A stretch of 64,000 nucleotides of DNA from Congeria kusceri (lineage: Eukaryota; Mollusca; Bivalvia; Myida; Dreissenidae). The DNA lies in NCBI GenBank assembly GCA_027627225.1, contig JAPFQT010000040.1, forward strand, positions 1,278,501 through 1,342,500. Direction: 5' to 3'. The notes below the pieces were generated by a model. It made no database searches. It saw only the letters and a program-made list of their open reading frames with translations, and was not told the DNA's origin. The position numbers and the translations under genes are program-made. Each line of letters starts with the position of its first letter. Within the stretch, counting starts at the first letter, position 1. Below, in pieces: positions 1-11,130 of this stretch.

Positions 1-29
1 ACTTTTCGAGTCACATGCAACACAAGTCC
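1..29 (+). repeat. Fragment of a family B tandem unit
   Basis: The first 29 bases match the part of the family B unit (see 12549-13599) that reads ACTTTTTGAGTTACRCGC followed by ACACAAGTCC. The family A element begins directly after it, so A appears to have inserted in or beside a B element that starts left of the window. Confidence 0.7.
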
Positions 30-470
30 AACAAGAGATGTTTGTAAAACATGTATGTCCCCCGACTTGCAGCCAAGTTGTGAATATGTGCAATTGTTAA
101 AAAAATAATTAAATATGCAATTCCAAGCGAGGTCTCGATATATGGTATCTATGTATGAAGTTTCATTAAAATATCTCAATGCATTCTCAAGTTATTGAGC
201 GGAAACCGTTTTTCGATTTTTAGTAATGGTGACCTTGACCTTGACCCACCCAGCCCATATGAAATCCCTAGAGAGGTCTCAATGTAACGTATATATGTAT
301 GAAGTTTCATTAAAATATCTGGATGCGTTCTCAAGTTATTGAGGGGAAACGGCTTTTCTATTTTTAGCAACGGTGACCTTGACCCCACCCAACCCATATG
401 CAATCTCAAGAGAGGTCTCGATATAAGGTATCTTATTTTTATTTATGGTGACCTTGATCTTGACCCAGGG

Positions 471-1261
471 GTCTCTCTCTGGTTTGGGGGAAGAGTACCT
501 GTACCCTCAGGCGGGGGAATTTTAGCGTCGCTTTATACAGAAGGGGAAATATCGACTTTGCAAATGAGTCAAAAATAAAAACTATTAAATATATTTTCAT
601 ATCACTTTATTTAGTCTAAATGTTTACCTGACAACTTCATTCATGAATATTATCAATAACTTGAATATTATATTAACTAGTCAAATTATAACTATCTACC
701 ACTAGAGCCATTATAAGGTGGAGCAGTGCAACAGATAATTTTTCATGCAATTTAATAGTTTTTCACTTCTGATTTTTTTTATCGTTTTTTATTTCCGATT
801 TTAACCTTAATTAACTTTGTTAAACTACTTATACTAATTCTAATACAGTAAAAAACTGTGTTTTCGACTGTAAGACACGGTATTTGTGCCTTTTTGCTTC
901 ACCTGTTTTGATAACTTTTAAGCAGAAGCCATTTTCCCACAATAGAAATTACGGTTCCCGGCAAATAAGCTAGCAGTTAACTGTATATAAATGAAGCTTT
1001 ATTATGAAAGCACAAATAAGCGGGAACCAAACAAGTCAAAACGGTCATTTAACATGACCATGTGGTATTCTTCGGATTTTATCGTTAACCTTTTGTTTTG
1101 GTGCTTAAGTAAATTTGATCCATGAAAATTGCTCCCATAAACAAAACAAAAACAAGTTGGATGGCAGTTCATTTAGGGGGAATTTCGGTCTGAAATGGGG
1201 GAAAAATATATACTTTTTCATTGGGGGAATTATGCCGATTATCGGCATCAAAATACGGAGA
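471..1261. other. Non-core sequence inside the first element
   Basis: AT-rich sequence with no unit of the flanking tandem repeat and no coding signal. It separates two stretches of family A core. I see no terminal inverted repeats that would mark it as a specific insertion. Confidence 0.4.
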
Positions 1262-2070
1262 TCGTGACCCCTTTGACCCCACCCACCCCATATGCAATCC
1301 CAAGCCAGGTCTCAATATATGATATCTACGTATGAAGTTTCATTAAAATATCTTTATAGATTATAAAGTTTATGAGCGGAAACCGTTTTTCTATTTTAAG
1401 TAATGGCGACCTTGACCCACCCAACCCATATGCAATTCCAAGCGAGGTCTCGCTATAAGGTATATATGTATGAAGTTTCATTAAAATATCTCGATGCATT
1501 CTAAAGTTATTGAGCAGAGACAGTTTTTCTATTTTTAGTAACTGTGACCTTGACCTAGACTACACCCACCCCATATGCAATCCCAAGCGAGGTCTCAATA
1601 TAAGGTATATATGTATGATGTTACATTAAATATCTCTATGCGTTCTCAAGTTATTGAGCGGAAACCGTTTTTCTATTTTTAGTAACAGTGACCTTGACCA
1701 CACCCACCCCATATGCGATTCCAAGCGAGGTCTCAATATAAGGTATCTATGTATTAAGTTTCATTAAAATATCTCTAAAAGTTCTCAAGTTATTGAGCAT
1801 AAACCGTTTTTCTATTTTTAGCAATGCTGACCTTTGACCTGTTGACCTCAAAATGTATTGGCATCTTCCTTTCCTCCCAAGTAACCAGCATACTAACTTT
1901 CTTGATCGTAGGTCAAAGCGTTCTCAAGTTATTGAGCGGAAAGCGTTTTTCTATTTTTAACAATGGTGACCTTGACCTGTTGACCTTAAAATGTATAGGC
2001 GTCAATAAAAGTTATTGATCGGAAACAATTTTTTTATTTTTAGCAACGGTGACCTTGACCTTTGATCTGT
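1262..2070 (+). repeat. Tandem array of ~140-bp family A units
   Basis: About six units. Each carries TGACCTTGACC, a CCCACCC/CATATGCAATCCCAAG segment, GAGGTCTC, GAAGTTTCATTAAAATATCT and GAGCGGAAACCGTTTTTCTA. Unit starts (TGACCTTGACC or its variant) fall near 1268, 1407, 1547, 1688, 1826 and 1966. The last units change to a TGACCTGTTGACC variant with a CCTCCTTTCCTCCCAAGTAA segment that also leads into the tail. Confidence 0.85.
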
Positions 2071-2270
2071 TGACTTCAAAATGCATAGGCGTCCTCCTTT
2101 CCTCCCAAGTAACCAGCATACCAACTTTCATGATCGTATGTCAAAGTGTTCTCTAGATATCGTGCAAAAACGAAATGGTCTACAGACAAACCGACCATCC
2201 GTCCGACATACCGACCGACGGACAGGTGCAAATTAATATATTTCCATTTCTTCGAAGGGGGGCATAAAAA

Positions 2271-4310
2271 TTGTGTATTTTTTATAATTTTCATTCGTTA
2301 AGATATGTTGGAATTGCCTACTGATTATTAATATACTTTAAACCCAGCATCCTTCATCAATATGTCCAATACAGATTTTGATGTCGTACCTGCATTGAAT
2401 TGAATTACTTCTAGTATTACAACCATTACAACAATTTCGATCAAGGCGTTCATTGTTTTCGACATGAATGGTTTAGGTCTTGAGTGTCTCGTGAAGAACA
2501 AAACATATAAAGGCATTTCAATAGGTTGTATGTATTAAAGGACAAAATGGTGAGAATTGGTTACTGAGCAAGTTTGTTCCTCAAACAATCTGTAATATCC
2601 GATATCTAAAATAAAAATGAAATTGCCATTCTGAGTGGGTTTAACCGCTGGCGAATCTTCCTAAAGATCCTATTAAAAATATTTTAACTTAAAGTGTACA
2701 TAAAAATAAAAAAATTAAAGTATAATGAAGCTTTTGGTTATTTGATCAGGACCATTTTACGCAAAGGAATTCATTGAGGACGGCAATCTCTGTTTGGAGC
2801 TATTTACAATTTTGTAGTGTCTATTGATCAGTTTTCAAACATCATAAATGGACCATAGAATGTTATAAGGCATATTGTTTCCACTAAATTTGTTAGCATT
2901 TTCTATCAACTGAATGGATCTAAGTAGCACTGGTAATATGCTAAAGAGAAATATGTTAATAGATGTGTGATTGTGCTTTTGTACATTTACAATTGCTTGC
3001 ACATTACAATATCAAGCCGTAAAGTCAGTCACATGATGTGATATGCTTTGCAACTAAATATCTTCTTTTGTACTTATACTTTGAAGTGTTTTATTTTATT
3101 TTACCGTCTGCAGGTTTCGATATCTATAACTGAACCACCAAGTATAATCATTTTCAACAAATAATGCACATTCAATGCAATAGAAGAGTAAAATACATGA
3201 ATGGCCAACACAATTTAGACCGATGGAGGTAATCACAATCCAGTACAGTATACTTTAATCTCATATTAATAATGAACTTTACTTTCACATTAAATACCTA
3301 TTAATATTAAAAAATTAAGTCTTTATGTTTTCTTGAGATCCAGAAATAGATGCATATATTGCAAACATGTTTGCAGTAGATGCAACAAACATGGAGGGAT
3401 TTTCTATTTTAAAGCATGCGGTACAAGAAGAACAATTATAAATGGACATGGAAGAATTCTCAAATATACAAAAATGCATATGAGAGAGCAAATTCCTGCT
3501 TCTTATGCTTTATATTTTTACAGAATTAAAACTTTGACAGACGGTGTAGGACCACAATTATTTCACAGATGCTCACTCATGGATCAAGTCAGACCAGCAT
3601 TATGAGAATTATAGTCGAATCCTGGTTTTTTTTTTTTAGTCGAATTGTTATTATACTAAGTCACGGGACCGCTGTGATGACTCGTATAATCACATTTTCC
3701 ATATAATCACATCTTTCTTAAAAAAATATGGAACATCGTTCTATAATTTCAGTATTACTGCATAATAACTATAATAACACGTTGAATTTAAATATTTATT
3801 CAAAAAATATTATTTTATAAACAATATACATATTGTAATCATGCTTGTGTGAGATTTTGCCTAAATTATGCAATGCCCTATCAGATAAATTTGTAGCACA
3901 GTGTTTCTCAACTTCCATGCTGTATTATGCGAAACACAGGATGGTGGCTGTCACTCTAAGAGGTGTCAAAACATCCCCGTGTCAGTGGTTCGTATAATCG
4001 CATCTTTTTCACACATATTTAATTGTCATCTGACCATGATAATTGTTTGTATAATTGCATTTCGGGTATAAACACGATTAAAAGATTTTTTTCACATTGA
4101 ATAAAGATGGCAAAACGACAGGACTGCAGCTCTTGTTCTTAGTATGTCATCATTTCATATAATCGCAATTTGCATAATCGTGATTTCACTGTACATGTAT
4201 ACACAAATAACTATCGATTGTATCCGCAATAAATTGTTGATATTTTAAAAACTGTAAACAAAAACAAGATTCTGTGTTTGATAAAAACACATGCCTCCAT
4301 TTGGTGCTGG
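2271..4310. repeat. Unassigned AT-rich stretch with block U copy and TATAATCGCAT motifs
   Basis: No gene is visible. About 2745-2945 is a diverged copy of block U (also near 16640, 23260, 24360 and 27456), recognised by GACCATAGA...TTATAAGGCATATT and a CAACTGAATGG...GTAGCACTGG segment. Between 3680 and 4190 the motif TATAATCGCAT and close variants recurs about six times in both orientations, ending in a TTTCACTGTA edge that resembles the end of a Tc1/mariner-type MITE. No clean left end was found. Confidence 0.45.
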
Positions 4311-4314
4311 ATAG

Positions 4315-5385
4315 CCCATTTATTACACCAAATTAGATCAAGGTCAAAGTGAGGTTGGGTGATATGGTTGGCATGGGAACGGTCATAAGTAACAACTGTG
4401 TAAATATCCAAGTGTTGTAGTAAGCGGTGTTGGTGCTAGACGAAACGGTAAAACCTAGTTAACCAAGAAATGGCAGTTTTGAATTATTATAAGTCCAAAT
4501 TAGGTCAAGGTCAAAGTGAGGTTGGGTGATATGGATGGATAGGGAATGGTCATAAGCAACAACTGTGTTAGTATCAAACTGTTGTAGTAAGCGGTGTTGG
4601 TGCTAGATGAAACGGTAAAATCTACTGAACCTTGTCACGGACGGTTAGGGCGGAAAGATGATAGGACGGACGGACAGGACGATCGCTATATTATGCCTTC
4701 TGCATCAAGATGCCGGGGGAATAAAAACTTCCGCAAAACAGGATGTTTACTACAGGCTTCAACTGCTCTTTGGTAAGTTAATGCTAAAACAAGAGATATC
4801 TCAGGACAGCGCGCTCGACTATTCAACCGCTTTGTCAGAGTAATTGCCCTCTATCACTACAAAAAAGGGGCATAATACTGCTAAAATGCTGGTCAAAGTT
4901 ATGTGCCTTGGCCAGTCGCTTATATAATGACCTTGAAGACATGTGTGAAGTTAAAATTGAAAATCTGTAGCTGACATAGAGATATGAAGTTGATGCACTC
5001 AAACTTTAACCTGATTTTCTAAGTTCCAAAGGGGCATAATTCTGCTAAATTGCAGGTCATAAGTAACAACTGTGTAAATATCCAAGTGTTATAGTAAGCA
5101 GTGTTGGTGCTAGACAAAATGGTAAAATCTAGTTAACCAAGAAATGGCACTTTTGAATAATTATGAGTCCAAATTAGGTCAACATCAAGGTTAAAGTGAG
5201 GTTGAGTGATATGGGTGGATAGGGAATGATCATAACCAACAACTGTGTAAGTATCCAAGTGTTGTAGTAATCGTGTTGGTGCTAGACGAAATGGTAAAAT
5301 CTACTTTACCATGTCATGGACGGACGGACGGACAGGACGATAACTATATGCCTCCTTCATCAAGATGCTGAGGGCATAAAAAATA
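4315..5385 (+). repeat. Family F repeats with an inserted family E head
   Basis: The segment TTAGGTCAAGGTCAAAGTGAGG followed by TGATATGG, CAACAACTGTGT and GTAGTAAGCGGTGTTGGTGCTAG occurs three times (about 4320, 4490 and 5165). Two copies end in GACGGACGGACAGGACGAT and a degraded hairpin ATGCC...GGGCATAAAA (4690-4725 and 5345-5380). At 4788-4835 there is a clear family E head (AACAAGAG, GGACAGCGCGCTCGAC, TATTC) with no matching tail nearby, so this is a stack of broken elements. Confidence 0.6.
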
Positions 5386-6460
5386 CTACCGCCTTATTCT
5401 TTTATATTTAAACAAAACAATACACCCATATAGGAAACACATTGTTTCTACAGAGCACATTTTATACAACATATACAACAGATTCTCACGAAATGCATAG
5501 TCTCCCATTTACAATGCATTATACAAAAATGTTTGTGTGATGCAAACAAATGCGGAATTTTCAAATTATTAGTATCAACCCATAAGCATAGTAACCAACA
5601 CTAATTACCCTTCTGTGCCAAAAGAAAACTTTCCACCTGATCTGTAAACATCTAAAATACCTGTAATGTTCAACAAAATTTGTTTTGAAGGCGTCAATGG
5701 GAGCTATGCTCGCTGTATTTCCAAACTTACTCATTTGGGTTCGTACACAACATAGTAGAACTTATGGATACAGATTCATGCAGGACATTTCTTTAGAATG
5801 CTAAAATCAGCTATTTGTTTCGATAAGACTTAAGAAAGTGTGTTACTTCTTGCATATTATGTCAATTTCACTTGTTTTGGTTATAGGGACTTGCTCTCAG
5901 ATGTTCCTATTTTTAAAATATGCCATTAAACATCTAAACTGGAAAGACTAAAGCACCTGAACTAAAGAGCTCAAGAATTATAACAAGAAAAGCATAATCA
6001 AACAAATATAAAGTACCACCACAGGATATCGAACCAAAAACCTCCAAATCACAAGTCAGCACATATTTACTAAATGTCAGCGATTCATACTTTTTTTTTT
6101 TTAAACAATTTTCTTTAATTTTTGGAATCTGTGACAAAAATTGCTAATTTGACATTTTGTCACAAAGTCCCTTTCAGTTTTCAATGACAAGTACCAGTAA
6201 ATCTGTAACTGGGTAAACTTAACAATTGTTTATATTTTCTTAATGTTTACGTCTATTCCACAAGGTCAGCCACTAGAAAAGATTTTATGGACAAATCGGA
6301 GAAATAAACACAAAATTAATATTCACATTTGAAATATCGACTCTATATGCCATTCTTAATGGGAGACTGGGTAATACGTTGGCGAGAACTTTTTCATAAT
6401 ATTGGAGGCCTGTCATTTGTCCACAGAACCATATTTAAAGTGGAATCATTCGTGCAAATT
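5386..6460. other. Stretch with no recognised feature
   Basis: AT-rich single-copy-looking sequence. I find no convincing exon, RNA gene or repeat in it. Confidence 0.4.
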
Positions 6461-6467
6461 CACATCC

Positions 6468-6705
6468 CTACAATACACAGATTTCTGAGTAATTTGTTTG
6501 AATTCTTCCAAGTAGTTTATGATTGAGATATTTAAAGTGATAGCAGACGCAGGTACTGACAATGGTCAAAATATCATCGAATAAGCTTTCTGGCCTATGA
6601 CATTTAGAGATAAAATAATTAATCAACTTGCACATGGCAATATGCACACGGCTTGGCACAAAGTTTTTAAACACATCTGGTGGGAGAGCAGGTGGCCACA
6701 AGTCA
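6468..6705 (-). pseudogene. Exon-like open frame, unidentified
   Basis: On the minus strand an acceptor-like site (pyrimidines then TTTAG) at 6706 is followed by an open frame to a TAG at 6468-6470. The peptide begins DLWPPALPPDVFKNF and continues through HIAMCKLINYFISKC and RPESLFDDILTIV, with mixed hydrophobic and charged spacing that looks like a folded helical protein rather than translated repeat. I do not recognise the family. Diverged copies of the 5' part lie near 19240, 19410, 31835 and 32010, where the frame differs or is broken. It could be a last exon of a decayed gene or a chance frame in a duplicated block. Confidence 0.3.
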
Positions 6706-7260
6706 CTAAATAATCGTTGGACAGGAACAATCCAATGATATAGGCATCAACGCTCCACATGGTGAACATTTGTGGCAAGTTATCTGAATATATATGAAGA
6801 ATTTTAATTCATTAAAATAAGACGTTGCGAGGAACAAGCACAGATAAGTAAATTGCACAACTCACTCAAACTGATTCAACTAAATTCACCAATAATATGC
6901 ACAATTAGGCTTGGTACTGGCCTGCATACAACCAAGCTACCAATATACAACACACAATATCAAATGTGGATTTGCCAGACAATTCTGTAACAATGAACAT
7001 CTTTGCCCAGTTTTTCAGCGGTTAAAGAAAGTTGTTAAAATGAAAATACTGATAACAAGCAACAGATGACAAACAACTGACGACAGACAATGACTGACCA
7101 AAATATCTCACACTTGATTGCGATCATACAAATTAGGTTGGCAAGCCAGTGAGGCAGTGACTGTTGTTGATATCAATGTCATCATACCTCGGTAAGACCT
7201 TGTGTTGAATTCTCGACTTGACAACTATCACAACCACAGTGACTTCCATCTAAGTAAGAA
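6640..7260. repeat. Duplicated blocks R and S, copy 1
   Basis: Shares an ordered series of segments with 19246-20850 and 31835-32560, for example GGCCACAAGTCACTAAATAA, CACAATTAGGCTTGGTACTGG and AACAACTGACGACAGACAATG. The terminal hairpin present in the other copies has been lost here: CACACTTG joins directly to ATTGCGATC. The S part (about 7100-7255) keeps a splice-donor-like site on the minus strand but its frame differs from the other copies. Confidence 0.6.
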
Positions 7261-7689
7261 GAATGTAAACAGCTTTAAAAATGTCGTCTGCAAAACAATT
7301 CATGTGATTATGTTAGGTAGAGTGGATTGGCGGAATTTTATGCATCCACCATTTATATTTACGGATATCAGCCATGAACCTACAAATTATACCAGTTATA
7401 ACTGAGTTATTATACTTGGGGGTTCATAGGTTGCATTATTTGAATTTTCCTAGACAATTTCTACTCTTTTTCAAATGTCTATAAAAGCATTTTGTTAAAC
7501 ACGCTGAGTGAAATACCATGTCTTCTGCATCTGAATAAAATCACTCACGGAGCAATTTTTTTGGACGATTTTGTGGACGGATTTTGCGAATGCGAACAAC
7601 GGTTCAACTGTGGACGCAGATTTTTTTTACAATGTGGATACAGACATATGGAAAAGCAACAATCACACTGGTGACTGTGTATGTAATCT

Positions 7690-8750
7690 GGGGCCACTTT
7701 ACAAAAACATTTAAAGTTAAACTACATATAAGTACATATAAATTAGTCTATAAAAGTTATGTAAACAATACAAATGATAAATAATGATCCCTTAGCACGA
7801 AGTAAAGTGCATGAAAACTTCCTTGTAACAGTGTCATATACATGTATCACAATAACGCATAATGTTAGGAACTAGAGGCACACAAGTGCTTGTATCGCTC
7901 CACTGGCTTATCAAGACTGGAGCGTCAAAAACGAAAAATTATTAATAAAAGCCAAACATAAGATTTAGTTCTGGAATACAGCCCCAGCCTTTACATGTTT
8001 CCCAGTTTCAGCATTCTCATAGTACAAGCAAGCTGTAATCTGAAGTGGGATTCATGGGAGGAAACTAAACCATCCTCCATCAAATGGTTCCTGATCGTGA
8101 GTTCTAATTACTTTTCAAACATCCCAGAGCAACTAATATCTGTTTTCCAAGCAGTACAATTGCTTTTCCAAGCAGTAAGACTTAAGTATTACCCAATCAT
8201 TTTTCAAATAATTGAAGGCTGATTGATAAAATTAAATTCATGAAATTGCATTACCCAATATATTCACATTAACTGATTGTTGGAAACACCCAAATTAAGT
8301 AAGACAACCATTACTGGCGCCACGCACGCGTGATGTGTCTTAACAGATGCATATGGAAGGAGTATTATTATATATTTGATGTTTCAAACACCAACTGGAC
8401 ATTGCCCAGTCGAACTGAGTATTGTATTGAACTATACGCTTTAAGAAAATGAAGTATTTCTGCTTTTGACAACACTTTTGATGCGTATTAAAACAAAATA
8501 TAATGCAATTAATGTTTGCTGATCCAAAATTTCACTGGTCGCGGAGTCAAAATTGAAATTTCTATGGCGTCTAGCTGACAGTGCTCCAAACAAGCTTTTG
8601 AACTGGGGGTAAATTTATGTGTACTTCTGAAAATTTGGATGCAATTGTACACTCTCTCCATAATTTTTGGGAGTAAATGTGCAATGTTTACGATAATTGG
8701 TGATAAAGTTACATCCAGCAAACTTTAGACTATGTGGAACAAGAAATATC
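7690..8750. repeat. Duplicated block T, copy 1
   Basis: Colinear with 35440-35935 and then with 39417-39880, which together form a second copy split by about 3.5 kb. Shared segments include CTCCACTGGCTTATCAAGA, TTCAGCATTCTCATAGTACA, GAAATTGCATTACCCAATAT and GAGTATTGTATTGAACTATA. A short CCAAGCAGTA repeat lies at 8143-8185. Confidence 0.75.
7995..8039 (-). pseudogene. 45-nt exon-like island, copy 1
   Basis: Minus strand: a pyrimidine-rich tract ending in TTCAG precedes the island and GTAAAG follows it. The open frame reads ITACLYYENAETGKH with phase 0 at both ends, and stays open a few codons past the donor (VKAGAVFQ). The paralogous copy at 35669-35713 keeps the same borders and nearly the same peptide. 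I do not recognise the protein. The surrounding exons were not found in order, so I call it a remnant rather than a working exon. Confidence 0.4.
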
Positions 8751-8785
8751 TTTAAACAAGAGGGCCACAATGGTCCTAGGTCACT

Positions 8786-9500
8786 CACCTGATATCTATG
8801 CATGAAGTTTCATTAAAATATCTCAATGGGTTTTCAAGTTACTGAGCGAAAACAGTTTTTCTATTTTGAGTAACAGTGACCTTGACCTTGACCCCACCCA
8901 CCACATATGTAAAGCAAGGTCTTGATATAAGGTATCTACTTGTGAAGTTTCATTAAAATATCTCAATGGGTTCTTAAGTTATTGAGCGTAAACCATTTTT
9001 CTACTTTTAATAACAGTGACCTTGACCCCACCCACCCCATAAGCAAACCCAAGTGAGGTCTCGATATAAGATATGTGTATTAAATTTCATTAAAATATCG
9101 CAATGGTTTCTCAAGTTATTGAGCGGAAACCGATTTTCTATTTTCAGTAACAGTGACCTTGACCCTACCCACCCCATATGCAATCCCAATGGAGGTCTCA
9201 AAATAATGTATTTATGTATTAAGTTTCATTAAAATATCTCAATGTGTTCTCAGGATATTGAACGGAAACTGTTTCTATTTTTAGTAACAGTGACCTTGAC
9301 CCCTCCCACCCCAAATGCAATCCCATGCGAGGTGTCAATATAAGGTATCTACCCGGTATGTATTAATTTTCTTTAAAATATCTCAATGCATTCTAAAGTT
9401 AATGAGCGGAAACCATTTTTCTATTTTAAGTAACAGTGACCTTAACCCCACCCATCCAAGATGCAATCCCAATCCAGGTCTCAATAGAATGTTTTAACCA
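8786..9500 (+). repeat. Tandem family A units inside the composite element
   Basis: Five units of about 140 bp, each with TGACCTTGACC and CCCACC and a GAAGTTTCATTAAAATATCT-like segment; unit starts near 8878, 9019, 9154, 9291 and 9427. Confidence 0.85.
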
Positions 9501-10900
9501 CATATGAAACCTCTGGGCCTTGTGGTTTCAGAGAAGAATTTTTAAATCATTTTGCCATTTACGTCCACATTAACCATATGAGCCCCTGGGTGTGCCCAGC
9601 TTTGACCCCAGTGGCATCATTTGAACTATCTTTATAGAGGACCACTACACGATGTTACATACCAAATATAAAACCTCTAGGCCTTGAAGGTTCAGAGGAG
9701 AAAATTTTTAAAGTCATTTTGCTATTCAAGTCCATATAAACCATTTTACTATTTAAGTCTATATAAACCATGTGACCCCCGGGGTGTGGCCAGTTTTGAC
9801 CCCAGGGGCATCACTTGAACAATCTTTGTAGAGGACCACTATACAATGTTACAGGCCAAATATTAAACCTCTGGGCCTTGCGGTTTCAGAGGAGAAGATT
9901 TTAAAAGTCATTTTGCTATTCAAGTCTATATAAACCATGTGACCCCTGGGTGTGGCCAGTTTTCATTCCAGGGGCACCATTTGAACAATCTTTGTAGAGG
10001 ACCACTATACAAAGTTACATACCAAATATGAAACCTCTGGGCCTTGAGGTTTCAGAGGAAAAGATTTTTAAAGTCATTTTGCTATTCAAGTCTATTTAAA
10101 CCATGTTACCTCGGGGTGTGGCCAGTTTTGACCCCAAGGGCATCATTTGAACAATCTTTGTAGGGGACCACTATACAATGTTAAATACCAAATATGAAAC
10201 CTCTAGGCCTTGAAGTTTCACAGAAAAATATTTTTCAAGTCATTTTACTACTTAAGTCTATATTAACCATGTGAGCCCCAGGGTGTGGCCAGTTTTGACC
10301 CCAGGGGCATCATTTAAACAATCTTTGTAGAGGACCACTATACAATGTTACATACAATATATGAAACCTCTGGGCCCTGAGGTTTCAGAGGAGATTTTTA
10401 AAGTCATTTTGCTATTTAAGTCTATATAAACCATGTGACCCCTGGGGTGTGGCCAGTTTTGACCCCAGGGCATCATTTGAACAATCTTTGTTGAGGACCA
10501 CATTACAATGTTACATACCAAATACGAAACCTCTGGGCCTTGCGGTTTCAGAGGAGAAGATTTTTATTTTAAAGTCATTTGCTATTCAAGTCCATATAAA
10601 CCATGTGACCCCTGGGGTGTGGCCAGTTTTGAGCCCAGGGGCATCATTTGAACAACCTTTGTAGAGGACCATATTACAATGTTGCATACCAAATATGAAA
10701 ACTCGCCTTGCGATTTCAGAGAAGAAGATAATAAAAGTCATTTCGCTATACAAGTTTATATAAACAATGAGATCCCCGGGGCGGGGCCAGTTTTGGCACC
10801 AGGGGCATAGTTTGAACAATCTTTGTAGAGGACCACTACAGGATGTCACATATCAAAAATGAGAGCTCCAAGCCTTGTGGTTTCAGAGAAGACTTTTAAA
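9500..10900 (+). repeat. Tandem ~166-bp units
   Basis: Eight units, each with ATATGAAACCTCTGGGCCTTG, GTTTCAGAGGAGA, CCATGTGACCCCTGGGG, GGCCAGTTTTGACCCCAGGG and CAATCTTTGTAGAGGACCAC. Orphan reversed copies of this unit occur at 36205-36355 and 55682-55940. Confidence 0.88.
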
Positions 10901-11130
10901 GTTTTCAGTTTTTATATCTATTATTAGCTCTTGTGACCTACATATGAAGCGGACTGGAACGATTTTAAAGCGGGTCACCCAAGGATCATTCCTGTGAAGT
11001 TTGGTGAAAATCTGTCCAGCAGTTTAGATGTTCTTTGAATGAAAATGTTGACACACGACGCACGACGCACGATGGACAAAAGGCGATCCTAAAAGCTCAC
11101 CATGAGCATGTTATGCTCAGGTGAGCTAAA

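Larger units (their letters stand above)
30..2270 (+). mobile_element. HINE-like tandem-core element, family A core
   Basis: It starts with AACAAGAGATG, a small hairpin (ATGTTT/AAACAT) and GTATGTCCCCC, and ends in the complementary GGGGGGCATAAAA after a GACCGACCGACGGACAGG stretch. Tandem units of about 140 bp fill 120-470 and 1262-2070. Bases 471-1261 are unrelated to the core and may be an insertion or a decayed part. The left arm of the 3' hairpin is degraded. No transposase frame is present, so it is non-autonomous. The same family lies in reverse at 60436-61000 with the matching terminus. The Helentron/HINE assignment is inference from structure. Confidence 0.7.
8755..11130 (+). mobile_element. 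Composite HINE-like element with two tandem cores
   Basis: Head: AACAAGAGGGCCACAATGGTCC (split here as AACAAGA plus the hairpin GGGCCACAATGGTCC) and CACTCACCTGA. Tail: an ACGACGCACGACGCACGA stretch and a near-perfect hairpin at 11094-11127 with arms AGCTCACCATGAGCAT and ATGCTCAGGTGAGCT, then AAAA. The head motif CTCACCTGA is complementary to the tail TCAGGTGAG. The core changes partway, from family A units (8786-9500) to a different unit of about 166 bp (9500-10900). No coding capacity. Confidence 0.8.
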
